Source: Prolixibacteraceae bacterium
Lineage (GTDB): Bacteria; Bacteroidota; Bacteroidia; Bacteroidales; Prolixibacteraceae
DNA length: 63,422 nucleotides
Assembly: GCA_019163175.1 (NCBI GenBank)
Contig: JAFLKN010000012.1
Location: forward strand, 119,991-183,412
Reading direction: 5' to 3'
The position numbers and the translations under genes were made by a program. Below, in pieces: positions 17,225 to 25,891 of the stretch; the stretch's first letter is position 1; each line of letters starts with the position of its first letter. The notes under the pieces are model-generated. The model saw only the letters and a program-made list of their open reading frames with translations. It ran no database searches and was not told the origin of the DNA.

Positions 17225-19138
17225 ATGGTACCAAAAATTCACAGTTTAGGTGGTTACATCCACGAGTATCAGAAGAGTATTGCCAACCCTGAGGCATTTT
17301 GGGCAGAGGCTGCCGAAAATTTTTACTGGAAAAAACGTTTTGACAGTGTACTTGAGTGGGACTTTGAAGGTCCTTCGGTAAAATGGTTTACTGGTGGGAA
17401 ACTCAATATCACTGAAAATATATTCGAGAAGAATTTATATACCATAGGCAATCAGCCTGCCATTATCTGGGAACCCAATAGCCCGGAAGAATCAAATCGC
17501 ATACTGACTTACAATGAACTTTTTATTGAGGTCAACAAATTTTCCAATACACTTAAAAAACTCAATGTAAAAAAGGGTGACCGGATTGCCATTTACATGC
17601 CGATGATTCCGGAATTGACAATAGCCATGTTGGCCTGTGCCCGCATTGGTGCGGTTCATTCGGTCGTTTTTGCTGGTTTTTCAGCGGCTTCACTGGCCGA
17701 CCGTATAAACGATGCTGAAGCTAAAGTTGTACTCACTGCCGATGGAGGTTTCCGTGGCGAAAAAATTACACCCTTAAAAAATATTGTTGACGAGGCTCTG
17801 GAAAGCTGCACCTGTGTTGAAACCGTTGTGGTTTACGAGCGAACCAAATCGAACATTAAAATGGTTTCGGGTCGCGATATTTGGTGGCACGATGCAATTG
17901 CTGGTCAGGCCGAAGAATGTGAGGCCGAAGAAATGGATTCAGAAGATAATCTCTTTATTCTTTATACGTCAGGATCAACAGGAAAACCTAAAGGAATTGT
18001 TCACACCACTGCAGGGTATATGATTTACTCGGCTTATACGTTTAAAAATGTATTCCAGTACAATGCCGGTGATATCTATTTCTGTACGGCTGATATTGGC
18101 TGGATAACAGGTCACTCATACATCGTTTACGGCCCCCTCCTGAATGGTGCACAAACACTAATGTTTGAAGGTGTGCCCACATGGCCCGATGCCGGACGTT
18201 TCTGGTCTATCGTTGATAAGTACAAGGTTAATCAGTTTTATACGGCACCAACGGCTATCCGGTCATTGTTAGCTTTGGGAATGGAACACATCATCAACAA
18301 GGATTTATCATCACTTAAAGTGCTCGGAACAGTTGGTGAACCTATTAACGAAGAAGCCTGGCACTGGTATCACGATCATATTGGCCGCAATCGCTGCCCC
18401 ATTGTTGATACCTGGTGGCAGACCGAAACCGGTGGGGTAATGATTAGCCCGTTGCCCGGAATTATTCCGACTAAGCCATCATTCGCTACATTGCCTTTGC
18501 CGGGAGTTCAGCCCATCATTGTTAATGCCGAGGGCATCGAATTACACGGCAACAGCGTTAAAGGTAACCTTTGCATCAAATTCCCGTGGCCCGGAATAGC
18601 CCGTACCATTTGGGGAGACCATGAACGTTTCAGACAGACTTACTTTTCATCATTTAAGAATCTTTATTTCACCGGAGACGGAGTTCAACGCGACGAAGAT
18701 GGCTATTACCGCATATTGGGCAGGGTTGACGATGTAATCAATGTTTCGGGTCACCGATTGGGAACTGCTGAAATAGAGAATGCCATTAATGCTCACCCGC
18801 TGGTGAACGAATCTGCAGTTGTTGGTTATCCGCATCCGATCAAAGGTCAGGGTATTTACGCTTTTGTGGTGTGCGGTGAGCTTTCAACCGGTGGAGAAGA
18901 AGGTATCCGGAAAAGTATCAAAATGGCGGTTACCAATATGATTGGACCATTTGCCCGTCCGGATTTGATTCAGCTTGTGCCGGGATTACCAAAAACACGT
19001 TCAGGAAAAATTATGCGCCGGATTCTCCGAAAAGTAGCCGAAGGCGATGTCTCGAACCTGGGAGACATTACCACTTTGCTTGATGAGGAAGTTGTGGATA
19101 AAATTATTAACGGAGCATTGGTTGAGGTAAAACGGTAA
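17225..19138 (+). CDS. acs: Acetyl-CoA synthetase (AMP-forming)
   Basis: Acs activates acetate to acetyl-CoA through acetyl-AMP. I use the ATG at 17225 (637 residues); a GTG at 17192 in the same frame would add 11 unconserved residues. Motifs are the P-loop-like YTSGSTGKPKGIVHT, the acetate-pocket region ADIGWITGHSYIVYGPL, DTWWQTETGG, the hinge TGDGVQRDEDGYYRILGR, VINVSGHRLGTAEIENA and TRSGKIMRRILRK. The last contains the conserved acetylatable Lys that controls related enzymes. An N-terminal ACS domain (YQKSIANPEAFWAEAA) is present. The gene stands alone, with a palindrome at its 3' end. Confidence 0.96.
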   Translation: MVPKIHSLGGYIHEYQKSIANPEAFWAEAAENFYWKKRFDSVLEWDFEGPSVKWFTGGKLNITENIFEKNLYTIGNQPAIIWEPNSPEESNRILTYNELFIEVNKFSNTLKKLNVKKGDRIAIYMPMIPELTIAMLACARIGAVHSVVFAGFSAASLADRINDAEAKVVLTADGGFRGEKITPLKNIVDEALESCTCVETVVVYERTKSNIKMVSGRDIWWHDAIAGQAEECEAEEMDSEDNLFILYTSGSTGKPKGIVHTTAGYMIYSAYTFKNVFQYNAGDIYFCTADIGWITGHSYIVYGPLLNGAQTLMFEGVPTWPDAGRFWSIVDKYKVNQFYTAPTAIRSLLALGMEHIINKDLSSLKVLGTVGEPINEEAWHWYHDHIGRNRCPIVDTWWQTETGGVMISPLPGIIPTKPSFATLPLPGVQPIIVNAEGIELHGNSVKGNLCIKFPWPGIARTIWGDHERFRQTYFSSFKNLYFTGDGVQRDEDGYYRILGRVDDVINVSGHRLGTAEIENAINAHPLVNESAVVGYPHPIKGQGIYAFVVCGELSTGGEEGIRKSIKMAVTNMIGPFARPDLIQLVPGLPKTRSGKIMRRILRKVAEGDVSNLGDITTLLDEEVVDKIINGALVEVKR

Positions 19139-19160
19139 AGAAGTTCTCAGTCGCAGTGTT

Positions 19161-19189
19161 CAGTATTCAGAAATGGAAACTGAATACTG
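19161..19189. repeat. Inverted repeat between convergent acs and the beta-lactamase gene
   Basis: Perfect 10-bp arms cagtattcag / ctgaatactg enclose a 9-nt loop. An outer cagtcgcag / gtgactga pairing extends it with a bulge. The words 'attcag' and 'cagtcgcag' recur in the palindrome at 53906-54035. Confidence 0.65.
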
Positions 19190-19210
19190 TGACTGAACAA
19201 TGACCACTTT

Positions 19211-20032
19211 TTATTCCTCCATCAGACCCATTGACTGAAATACTTTTTCGACAATTGCACGGCGACTTTCGCGAAATTTTGTATCGTTTTCCTGACCCGA
19301 TTCAACATTGCAAACGTATAACCAGACATGTCCTTTTTCTTCGAAAGAGCCAACGAGCCACCCAATGTTTTTTGTATCCTGAACAGTCATCCCGGTCTTT
19401 CCTCTAAAAATCCAATTGTCAGTTTGCTTCAGAATAATCAGTTTTTTAACCAGATCGATATTGGTTGATGAGAAGGGTAGCCTATAGCCATAAAAGTTGA
19501 TAAGAAAATTCATTTGTTCCCACGGAGTAATGCGCGAATCTCCCCAAAGCCAGAATCGATCAATCGTTTCTTTGGTGATATCCATCCGCCCGAATTCCGA
19601 ATCATCTACATACTCTTTCATCCGTTCAGGTCCAATGCGCCGGGCTACTTCCTGAAAATAAGGTACTGCTGAATACTGAATAGCCGAGGCCAGTGTATGA
19701 TCTCTATTCCATTCTTCTACCGATCGAACAACTCCATCCCAGGGAATTACCATGCTGTCACCTGTAATAACACCAGTTTCCAGGCCAATTAGTGCATTCA
19801 AAATTTTAAATGTTGAGGCCGGAAGAAATCCTTTTTCACAGCGCTGAGAGTTGTAAATCTGGTACAGGTCGTTTTTCATGTCGTAAAGCAAGAAGCAACC
19901 TTCAACTCCGTATTCCTGAAAGAAAGGCTGAAAATTGGGCGGGGTATCTTTTTTTGCCGGCTGAATGGTACAGGAAGCAATTGCAATACTTAGTAAAATG
20001 ACCAGCCCGGTTTTGTGAAGGAATAAGCGCAT
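19211..20032 (-). CDS. Class D (OXA-type) beta-lactamase-like lipoprotein
   Basis: This 273-residue protein is predicted to acylate and hydrolyse beta-lactams. The signal peptide ends in a lipobox (IAIASC, Cys21), so it is likely membrane-anchored in the periplasm. Class D motifs are S73-T-F-K76, S121-A-V123 and K212-T-G214. The usual [YF]-G-N motif reads F147-G-R149, followed by the conserved 'RFWLWG...ITPWEQ' helix. The changed motif means activity should be tested rather than assumed. BlaR-type sensing is unlikely because no sensor membrane domain is present. It lies downstream of the POT transporter gene, with a terminator between them, and converges on acs. Confidence 0.88.
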   Translation of the reverse strand: MRLFLHKTGLVILLSIAIASCTIQPAKKDTPPNFQPFFQEYGVEGCFLLYDMKNDLYQIYNSQRCEKGFLPASTFKILNALIGLETGVITGDSMVIPWDGVVRSVEEWNRDHTLASAIQYSAVPYFQEVARRIGPERMKEYVDDSEFGRMDITKETIDRFWLWGDSRITPWEQMNFLINFYGYRLPFSSTNIDLVKKLIILKQTDNWIFRGKTGMTVQDTKNIGWLVGSFEEKGHVWLYVCNVESGQENDTKFRESRRAIVEKVFQSMGLMEE

Positions 20033-20053
20033 ATTCTTGAATTCGGTGTTGAT

Positions 20054-20087
20054 AAAAAGAAAAAAGGAGCGGCTATCGCCACTCCTT
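20054..20087 (-). terminator. Rho-independent terminator of the POT transporter gene
   Basis: On the minus strand a stem (aaggag / ctcctt, continuing past one C-A mismatch to ggc / gcc, loop tatc) is followed by TTTTTTCTTTTT. It sits between the transporter and the beta-lactamase gene. Confidence 0.75.
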
Positions 20088-20155
20088 CAAAAGTATATTT
20101 TTTATCGGTTGGTTGTTTAATTCAAAGCCCCGAATTCATCAACAAAAGAAACTGG

Positions 20156-22000
20156 TTATTTTGTTGCAGCTTCCAGTTTTTTCATGATCGAGAAAATAAA
20201 TATCGCGGCCAGAATACAGCATATAATAAATATTCCCCAAAGAATATAAAGGTCAACTTTGCCCCACAATAAACTCCCAACGAAAAGGAACTTATTTCCG
20301 ATAGCAGTAGCCAGCAACCAGCCACCCTGCATCAATCCCTGGAAACGCGCAGGTGCAACTTTGGCAACGAACGACAATCCAATCGGGCTTAAAAAGAGTT
20401 CAGCAATAGTTAGAATGAGGTAAGAACTCATCAACCAGTATGGAGAAACACGATCGACTTCAGCAACAGCTGCTCCGGCCATTTCATTTGGGGAAGCAAG
20501 CCCTAAAGAGCTGATTAAAACCAGCACAAATCCAATAGCGGCAATGATCATTCCAATGCCAATCTTTCTGGGTGATGATGGTTCTTTTCCGTTTTTATTC
20601 AACCAGGCAAAAACGCCCATTACCAAAGGAGTTAACGCGACAATGAACAATGGATTAAATGATTGAAAAACTTCAGGAGAAATAAGATTAGATTCACTGT
20701 AAGTTGATGCAAAATAATAACTTAAATATCCAAACCCAAGAAATCCAAGTGCACCAATAATTCTTGTTACTGGCTTTTTAGTTAAAAACAACATCACACA
20801 ACCAGCAATTGAACCAATTACTGCAAGGATCGACCATATATTAAATATCAGATTGGTAAATGGCCCTACATATTGATTGGTATAGTCGCGAGCAAACATG
20901 GTAAGGGTAAGGCCGTTTTGATGGAACGACATCCAAAAGAAAATTACAACGACAAAAACCAATGTAAGTGCAACAACCCGAGGTTTTTCTTCTTTAGTTG
21001 AGATTTGGAAGATCAGGGAAACAAAAGCAACAAACAAACCAACGGCCAGTCCTAATTTATAATTAATGTCATTGATATCAGTATAACCATCGGCGACATA
21101 AAATGCTGCTGTAACCACTGCCATTAAACCAAGAGAGATAATAATGTATCTCATATTGCTGGCCAGATTCAAAGCCGGAGCTTTTTCCTGAGCAACCTGA
21201 TTTTGCTTTTCAGCCAGAGCAAGTTTATATTTTGAAGGAAGCAATCCATTAAAAATAACATATACTACTAAAGATAAAATCATTGCTCCAGCAGCAATAC
21301 CAAATGCATAATTAAATCCGGTAGAAAATACATTGATGTAATCGGTGGCAAATACAGTTAAATCAGCTGCAGATTTTGCACTTCCGGGAATGATAGCTGC
21401 ACTGGCCAGGCTTTGAAACTGATCAACATCTTTTATTGTACCCGCAAGGTACTGATGACAAAGCGAAGGAAGATTTGCATTTTCGACATATCCGTTTGAA
21501 GTTAACCAGAATTCTTTAATGGCTTTGGCAACAAATGGGGCAAAAAATGCGCCTACGTTTATTCCCATATAAAAGATCATAAATGCACTATCCCTGAACT
21601 TTTTATACTTTTCATCGTCGTACATTTGGCCAACAACAGCCTGCAGATTGCCCTTAAACAATCCGTTTCCTAAAGCAATGACTAATAAAGCTGCTATCGA
21701 CACCCAAAGTTCGGAGCCCGGAATGGCGATAATACAATACCCAACAAACATGATGATTTGGCCAATAAAAATAACCGACTTATATTTTTTAGTCCAGTCG
21801 GCCAGCATACCACCAATGAGGGCAAGAGCATAAATGGCAAAATAAAACCAGGAATATATACTTCCCGCAGAGTCTGCGTCGAGACCATACCTGGCCTGTA
21901 AAAACATGACAAGAATTGCCATCATAGTATAGAAGCCAAAGCGTTCTCCCATGTTGGTAAAAAAGGCAACCAATAACCCTTTTGGATGTTGTTTCAGCAT
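20156..22000 (-). CDS. Proton-dependent oligopeptide transporter (POT/PTR2 family)
   Basis: This 614-residue inner-membrane symporter imports di- and tripeptides with protons. The start HPKGLLVAFFTNMGERFGFY contains the conserved E-R-F/ExxER-type segment of helix 1. The helix 2-3 region GGMLADWTKKYKSVIFIGQ and the helix 5 region FRDSAFMIFYMGINVGAFFAP are POT signatures. Around 14 hydrophobic segments are spread along the chain, with a longer cytoplasmic loop near 255-275. It is about 100 residues longer than DtpA because of extra helices and a loop between helices 5 and 6, as in other Bacteroidota members. It is transcribed alone from a good -7 element, and has a terminator. Confidence 0.92.
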   Translation of the reverse strand: MLKQHPKGLLVAFFTNMGERFGFYTMMAILVMFLQARYGLDADSAGSIYSWFYFAIYALALIGGMLADWTKKYKSVIFIGQIIMFVGYCIIAIPGSELWVSIAALLVIALGNGLFKGNLQAVVGQMYDDEKYKKFRDSAFMIFYMGINVGAFFAPFVAKAIKEFWLTSNGYVENANLPSLCHQYLAGTIKDVDQFQSLASAAIIPGSAKSAADLTVFATDYINVFSTGFNYAFGIAAGAMILSLVVYVIFNGLLPSKYKLALAEKQNQVAQEKAPALNLASNMRYIIISLGLMAVVTAAFYVADGYTDINDINYKLGLAVGLFVAFVSLIFQISTKEEKPRVVALTLVFVVVIFFWMSFHQNGLTLTMFARDYTNQYVGPFTNLIFNIWSILAVIGSIAGCVMLFLTKKPVTRIIGALGFLGFGYLSYYFASTYSESNLISPEVFQSFNPLFIVALTPLVMGVFAWLNKNGKEPSSPRKIGIGMIIAAIGFVLVLISSLGLASPNEMAGAAVAEVDRVSPYWLMSSYLILTIAELFLSPIGLSFVAKVAPARFQGLMQGGWLLATAIGNKFLFVGSLLWGKVDLYILWGIFIICCILAAIFIFSIMKKLEAATK

Positions 22001-22052
22001 AATTAGTTGTTTTAAGTAAGTGAATATTTGTTGTAAGTTTTTGCAATAGTGG

Positions 22053-22060
22053 CAAATATA
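22053..22060 (-). promoter_or_regulatory. Candidate -7 element for the POT transporter gene
   Basis: Minus-strand TATATTTG is an exact TAnnTTTG match 53 nt upstream of the ATG. On the other strand a near match, TAACTTTA at 22194-22201, could serve the divergent NAD(P)HX repair gene. Confidence 0.4.
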
Positions 22061-22218
22061 ATGAAGTTTTTAAGGAATAATATTTGACGATTGTCAGTAG
22101 CTGATAAAAATAAATGACAAGCACATCAAAAATTAAAATTATCGGGCATTTTTATTTCGTAGCCAAACACAAGCAGTAAAAATTTGGAATTAGTAACTTT
22201 AGACCAAATTTCCGGGAC

Positions 22219-23727
22219 ATGAAACTCTTTACCTGCAACCAAATTACTGAAATAGACCAGTTAACCATGAAATTTGAACCCATTTCGTCCATCGACCTAA
22301 TGGAACGGGCTTCGGCTCAGGTTGCCGATTGGATCATCCTGCATGTCTGGAATACCCTGCCGGTTTACTTTTTTGCCGGCCCCGGAAACAATGGCGGCGA
22401 CGCGATGGCTGTTGCATGCATATTGGCTTATGCCGGTTTTAATTGCACCGTCTTTCTGGCAACTTTCGGTCGCGAACTGAAAGGCGATCCGGCCATTAAC
22501 TGGCAACGACTGGAAGAACAGAATAAAGTTTTGCTCCAAAAAATTGATTCTGAAAATGACATTCATGAAATCCCGTCAGAAGTGTTGATCATTGACGGAC
22601 TTTTTGGGTCAGGACTAAACAAACCACTTAACGGACTGGCAAAAAAGATAGTGGAAAAGATTAATCAATCCGGGGCAGAAGTCATTTCCATTGATATGCC
22701 GAGCGGACTTTTTGGAGAAGACAACTCGGGCAATGATCTTTCCGGAATAATCAAAGCCAGCCAAACACTTACTTTTCAGTTCCCGAAACTCAGTTTCCTT
22801 TTTCCTGAAAATGACCAATTCGTTGGAGAATGGACGGTTTTACCGATCGGATTGCATCCTGAAGCGATCGACCAAACCGAAAGCAATTTCCATTTTCTGA
22901 CCAAAGAATCCATTTCTGGAAAAATGATGAAGCGCACTAAATTTTCGCACAAAGGAACTTACGGCCATGCTTTGTTGATTGCCGGAAGTTACGGTAAAAT
23001 GGGAGCTTCGGTTCTTGCATCGAAAGCCTGTTTGCGTGCCGGAGTAGGTTTGCTCACCAGCCATATTCCGAAGCAAGGCTACCAAATCATTCAAAATTCT
23101 GTTCCTGAAGCCATGACTTCGATTGATTCTTCAGAAACAGTATTCTCCGAAGTACCCGACTTATCTGCATTTTCAGCAATTGGAATTGGCCCCGGACTGG
23201 ATAAAAAAGCTGAAACGCAACTGGCAATAAAAGCATTACTTCAGGCAAAACCTTCCAAATTGGTTGTTGACGCTGATGCCTTAAATATTCTTTCTGAAAA
23301 TAAAGATTGGCTTCAACTTCTTCCCGAGAATGCCATACTCACACCACATCCCAAAGAATTTGAGCGTTTGGCTGGTTCATCTGCCGGTTCGTTCGGGCGG
23401 CTGCAAAAACAAGTTCAGTTCTCGGCTAAATACAAAGTCGTTGTGCTTGTAAAAGGCGCTCATACGTGCATTACTTTTCCAAATGGACGAGTTTATTTCA
23501 ACACCTCCGGAAACCCGGGAATGGCCACTGCCGGAAGCGGAGATGTGTTGACCGGAATCATTCTGGGATTACTGGCACAAAAGTACTTGCCTGAAGATGC
23601 CGCGCTGATTGGTGTTTATCTTCACGGACTGGCCGGCGATCTGGCTGCCAGTAAATGGGGAGAGGAGGCGTTAATTGCCAGTGATATTGTTGAACAGTTG
23701 GGAAGCTCATTTCTACAATTGGTATAA
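22219..23727 (+). CDS. nnr: Bifunctional NAD(P)HX epimerase / ADP- or ATP-dependent dehydratase
   Basis: This 502-residue fusion repairs hydrated NADH and NADPH. The N-terminal YjeF_N part (1-215) epimerises R- and S-NAD(P)HX; it has GPGNNGGDAMAVA near 53-65 and a Rossmann-like VLIIDGLFGSGL. The C-terminal ribokinase-like part (225-500) dehydrates S-NAD(P)HX with a nucleotide; it has KGTYGHALLIAGSYGKMGAS, ILTPHPKEFERLAG, VLVKGAHTCI and GNPGMATAGSGDVLTGII, the last being the phosphate-binding and catalytic Asp region. Length matches the fused bacterial form. It diverges from the POT gene, and 97 bp separate it from the DUF4831 gene. Confidence 0.95.
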   Translation: MKLFTCNQITEIDQLTMKFEPISSIDLMERASAQVADWIILHVWNTLPVYFFAGPGNNGGDAMAVACILAYAGFNCTVFLATFGRELKGDPAINWQRLEEQNKVLLQKIDSENDIHEIPSEVLIIDGLFGSGLNKPLNGLAKKIVEKINQSGAEVISIDMPSGLFGEDNSGNDLSGIIKASQTLTFQFPKLSFLFPENDQFVGEWTVLPIGLHPEAIDQTESNFHFLTKESISGKMMKRTKFSHKGTYGHALLIAGSYGKMGASVLASKACLRAGVGLLTSHIPKQGYQIIQNSVPEAMTSIDSSETVFSEVPDLSAFSAIGIGPGLDKKAETQLAIKALLQAKPSKLVVDADALNILSENKDWLQLLPENAILTPHPKEFERLAGSSAGSFGRLQKQVQFSAKYKVVVLVKGAHTCITFPNGRVYFNTSGNPGMATAGSGDVLTGIILGLLAQKYLPEDAALIGVYLHGLAGDLAASKWGEEALIASDIVEQLGSSFLQLV

Positions 23728-23736
23728 TATTTTATC

Positions 23737-23744
23737 TATTTTTG
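23737..23744 (+). promoter_or_regulatory. Candidate -7 element for the DUF4831 gene
   Basis: TATTTTTG matches TAnnTTTG, with a TTG at 23719-23721 a little closer than the usual spacing. It begins 9 nt after the stop of the upstream gene. Confidence 0.45.
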
Positions 23745-23824
23745 GGTTCTTTAAAAACCAGATGAATTGTGATTCCAGCATTTTAGGATAAACAGGAAAA
23801 CAGAAACCAATTAAATTTCAGATC

Positions 23825-24973
23825 ATGAAAAATTTCATATTCCTCTTTGCACTTTTGGTCTTTGTGGCCTCAACTGCAACAGCACAGAAAGAAGATAAAC
23901 GGAAAGTGGTTACCGGAGCAGTAGTCGGTCCGGTTGAGGGTATTGTGTACAGCTTGCCACAAACCGGAATTCGTGTTCATATAAAAGCTACGCGCGAACG
24001 ATTTGTGCATGGCCCATTCCAGATGTACGCTCAAAAAATGCTTGGTATTGAAAACGTACCAGCTGCAGATGCCGACCATTGGAATATGGACGAAATGAAG
24101 CTTGAAGTTTTTAGCGAGCCCGATGCCGAGCAGGTTTTCAAAGCGATGGGACCAGCGGCGCAACTGCTTAGCTTGACTGAATCAGGAATCCTTGCCGGAA
24201 TAAATACCACTGTTAAAAATGCAAAAACAGATATTGAAACCAATTCATTCCTGACCAAAAATCTGGAAAAACAGGTCAAGTTTACCGACATGTCGATCTG
24301 GAGTTTTTATTCTCCTGCCGACTCAACCAAGCGGTTTAAGATGGTTTCAAAAAGTATAGAGCAGAAAGCTGCCGAGGCCGCCGAAACTATTTTTAATCTT
24401 CGCAATTCGCGTTTTGCCTTGCTTACCAATGCCGACGACGAACCACTTCCCGACGGAAAATCATTTGAAGTGATGACAGAAGAATTGGGGAAAATGGAAG
24501 AAAATTATTTGGCACTGTTTGTCGGGAAATCAGCAAAAGAAAAATATGAATTCAGTTTCGAATTTGTTCCGGGGCAAAAGACTGTGAAAGGCGAAGTCTT
24601 TTTCCGCTTTAGCGATGATCGCGGTGTTTTACCGAAATCTGATTTATCAGGTCGCCCCATCACGATTGAAGTGAGTAAAATGGAAAACCTGGCCTCGAAA
24701 CAGGAGGGATTGAGTAAATCGGAAAATCCGGCTGCAGGAAAGAGCGGTGTTTATTACCGTTTGCCAGGTATGGCCGAAATCCGGATTATGGATGGTGGCA
24801 CTCAGTTAGGCGGTGCCCGTTTCCCAATAGCACAGTTTGGCACTACGGCTCCAATTCCTGAAGATTTATTGGACGGATCATATCGTCTCGAATTTCATAC
24901 CAATTCAGGAGCTGTAAAATCAGTTTTAAAAGATACAGATATTGTAGAGGACAGCAAATCAGATAAAAAATAA
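23825..24973 (+). CDS. Secreted DUF4831-family protein
   Basis: This is a 382-residue exported protein with a signal peptide (1-20, ending ATAQ). The segments 'GIVYSLPQTGIRVHIKATRE', 'PFQMYAQKMLGI' and the late 'KSGVYYRLPGMAEIRI' fit the DUF4831 family found across Bacteroidales; the assignment is from memory of these signatures. The rest is mixed alpha/beta with a beta-rich C-terminal third. No catalytic motif is visible and the role is unknown. It has its own -7 element. Confidence 0.75.
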   Translation: MKNFIFLFALLVFVASTATAQKEDKRKVVTGAVVGPVEGIVYSLPQTGIRVHIKATRERFVHGPFQMYAQKMLGIENVPAADADHWNMDEMKLEVFSEPDAEQVFKAMGPAAQLLSLTESGILAGINTTVKNAKTDIETNSFLTKNLEKQVKFTDMSIWSFYSPADSTKRFKMVSKSIEQKAAEAAETIFNLRNSRFALLTNADDEPLPDGKSFEVMTEELGKMEENYLALFVGKSAKEKYEFSFEFVPGQKTVKGEVFFRFSDDRGVLPKSDLSGRPITIEVSKMENLASKQEGLSKSENPAAGKSGVYYRLPGMAEIRIMDGGTQLGGARFPIAQFGTTAPIPEDLLDGSYRLEFHTNSGAVKSVLKDTDIVEDSKSDKK

Positions 24974-25093
24974 ATACCAAACTTCTATCCAAAAATTAAG
25001 CTTTTGCGTTGAATTCGATTTGAATAAATTTCTTGTAAGAAATAAATCCTAATTTATTTTTCTATAAATTTATATGTATTAAAACTTAACAAA

Positions 25094-25100
25094 AAGGAGG
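25094..25100 (+). promoter_or_regulatory. Unusually strong Shine-Dalgarno
   Basis: AAGGAGG ends 5 nt before the ATG at 25106, close to ideal. Bacteroidota ribosomes generally hide the anti-SD of 16S rRNA, so such sites are uncommon in the phylum and hardly seen elsewhere in this window. It also fixes the start codon. Confidence 0.7.
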
Positions 25101-25105
25101 TACAT

Positions 25106-25591
25106 ATGAAAAATTTATTTCTGAAGGTGCAGTCAATCCATTCCCTATTGAAAACTGTATTTCTGATTTTATTAATCAGTATTTCGTTGGACGCGCTATC
25201 TCAGGACGATAAAGGTAGGGTTACATTACCCGGTACAAATGCAGTAGGTACCGACACAAAAGGTCAAGTGGGTAGTCTGAACACTACCACCTTATTAACT
25301 TTAGGAAATACATGGCAAGTTACCGAATGTTGTGGATGGACCGGAACATGGACGCGTCGCCCAAATACGAATACTTTTGACGCTTCATGGAGGCATACTA
25401 ACGGAGCTAGCGCAGTTGATGTTATTCAATTGAAAAGTTGGGATGCCGGCACAAATGAAGTTACCTTATTTCGTCAAAGTATGAATGGTTCATATAGGGC
25501 AAAGTACAATCCAAATACAAGGACTTTAACAAATGGTTCTACTACATGGTATCCTGCAGGTCAAGTTTGGTCAGCTATAATTGTCAGATAA
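25106..25591 (+). CDS. Small secreted beta-rich protein, unknown function
   Basis: The 161-residue protein starts with a signal peptide (1-33, hydrophobic core about 15-29, ending ALSQ). The mature part of about 128 residues is rich in Trp, Thr, Asn and Gly and looks all-beta: 'WQVTECCGWTGTWTRRPNTN' then 'FDASWRHTNGASAVDVIQL' and 'SWDAGTNEVTLFRQS'. The CC pair could form a disulfide. The alternating W-T-G-T-W pattern resembles small lipocalin- or avidin-like barrels, but I cannot name a family. The gene stands alone: a strong SD before it, a 15-bp terminator after it and unrelated neighbours. This suggests a highly expressed single-gene unit. Confidence 0.7.
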   Translation: MKNLFLKVQSIHSLLKTVFLILLISISLDALSQDDKGRVTLPGTNAVGTDTKGQVGSLNTTTLLTLGNTWQVTECCGWTGTWTRRPNTNTFDASWRHTNGASAVDVIQLKSWDAGTNEVTLFRQSMNGSYRAKYNPNTRTLTNGSTTWYPAGQVWSAIIVR

Positions 25592-25642
25592 TAACTTCAA
25601 ATAACTACTGATTCATAAAGGTTTATTCACCAGAAGAATAAA

Positions 25643-25690
25643 AGAAACGCCCTGAAAACAAATCTTTCAGGGTGTTTCTTTTACCTGTTT
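25643..25690 (+). terminator. Strong terminator after the small secreted protein gene
   Basis: The 15-bp arms agaaacgccctgaaa / tttcagggtgtttct (one wobble) have a 7-nt loop and are followed by a T-rich tail. The remaining 200 bp up to the MFS gene hold no gene that I can see. Confidence 0.88.
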
Positions 25691-25891
25691 TTTATGCTCG
25701 TTTGACCCTAATATATTTTCTTATATTAGTGGCTTCGATAAATCAATATCTGGATTTTTAATTTTATGTGGAAAATACAATCTTAATGGATACCCATAAA
25801 GCATGATGTTCTCTCTAAAATGTAGAATCTAAATCAAGCAGAAAATAGCACATCAAAAAATATTCAAAAAGAGAACCTTATTTTTAAAGAA

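Noticed and set aside
19211-22000. A beta-lactam uptake and resistance unit formed by POT and beta-lactamase genes
   Set aside because: A good terminator lies between the genes and nothing in the sequence links their functions.
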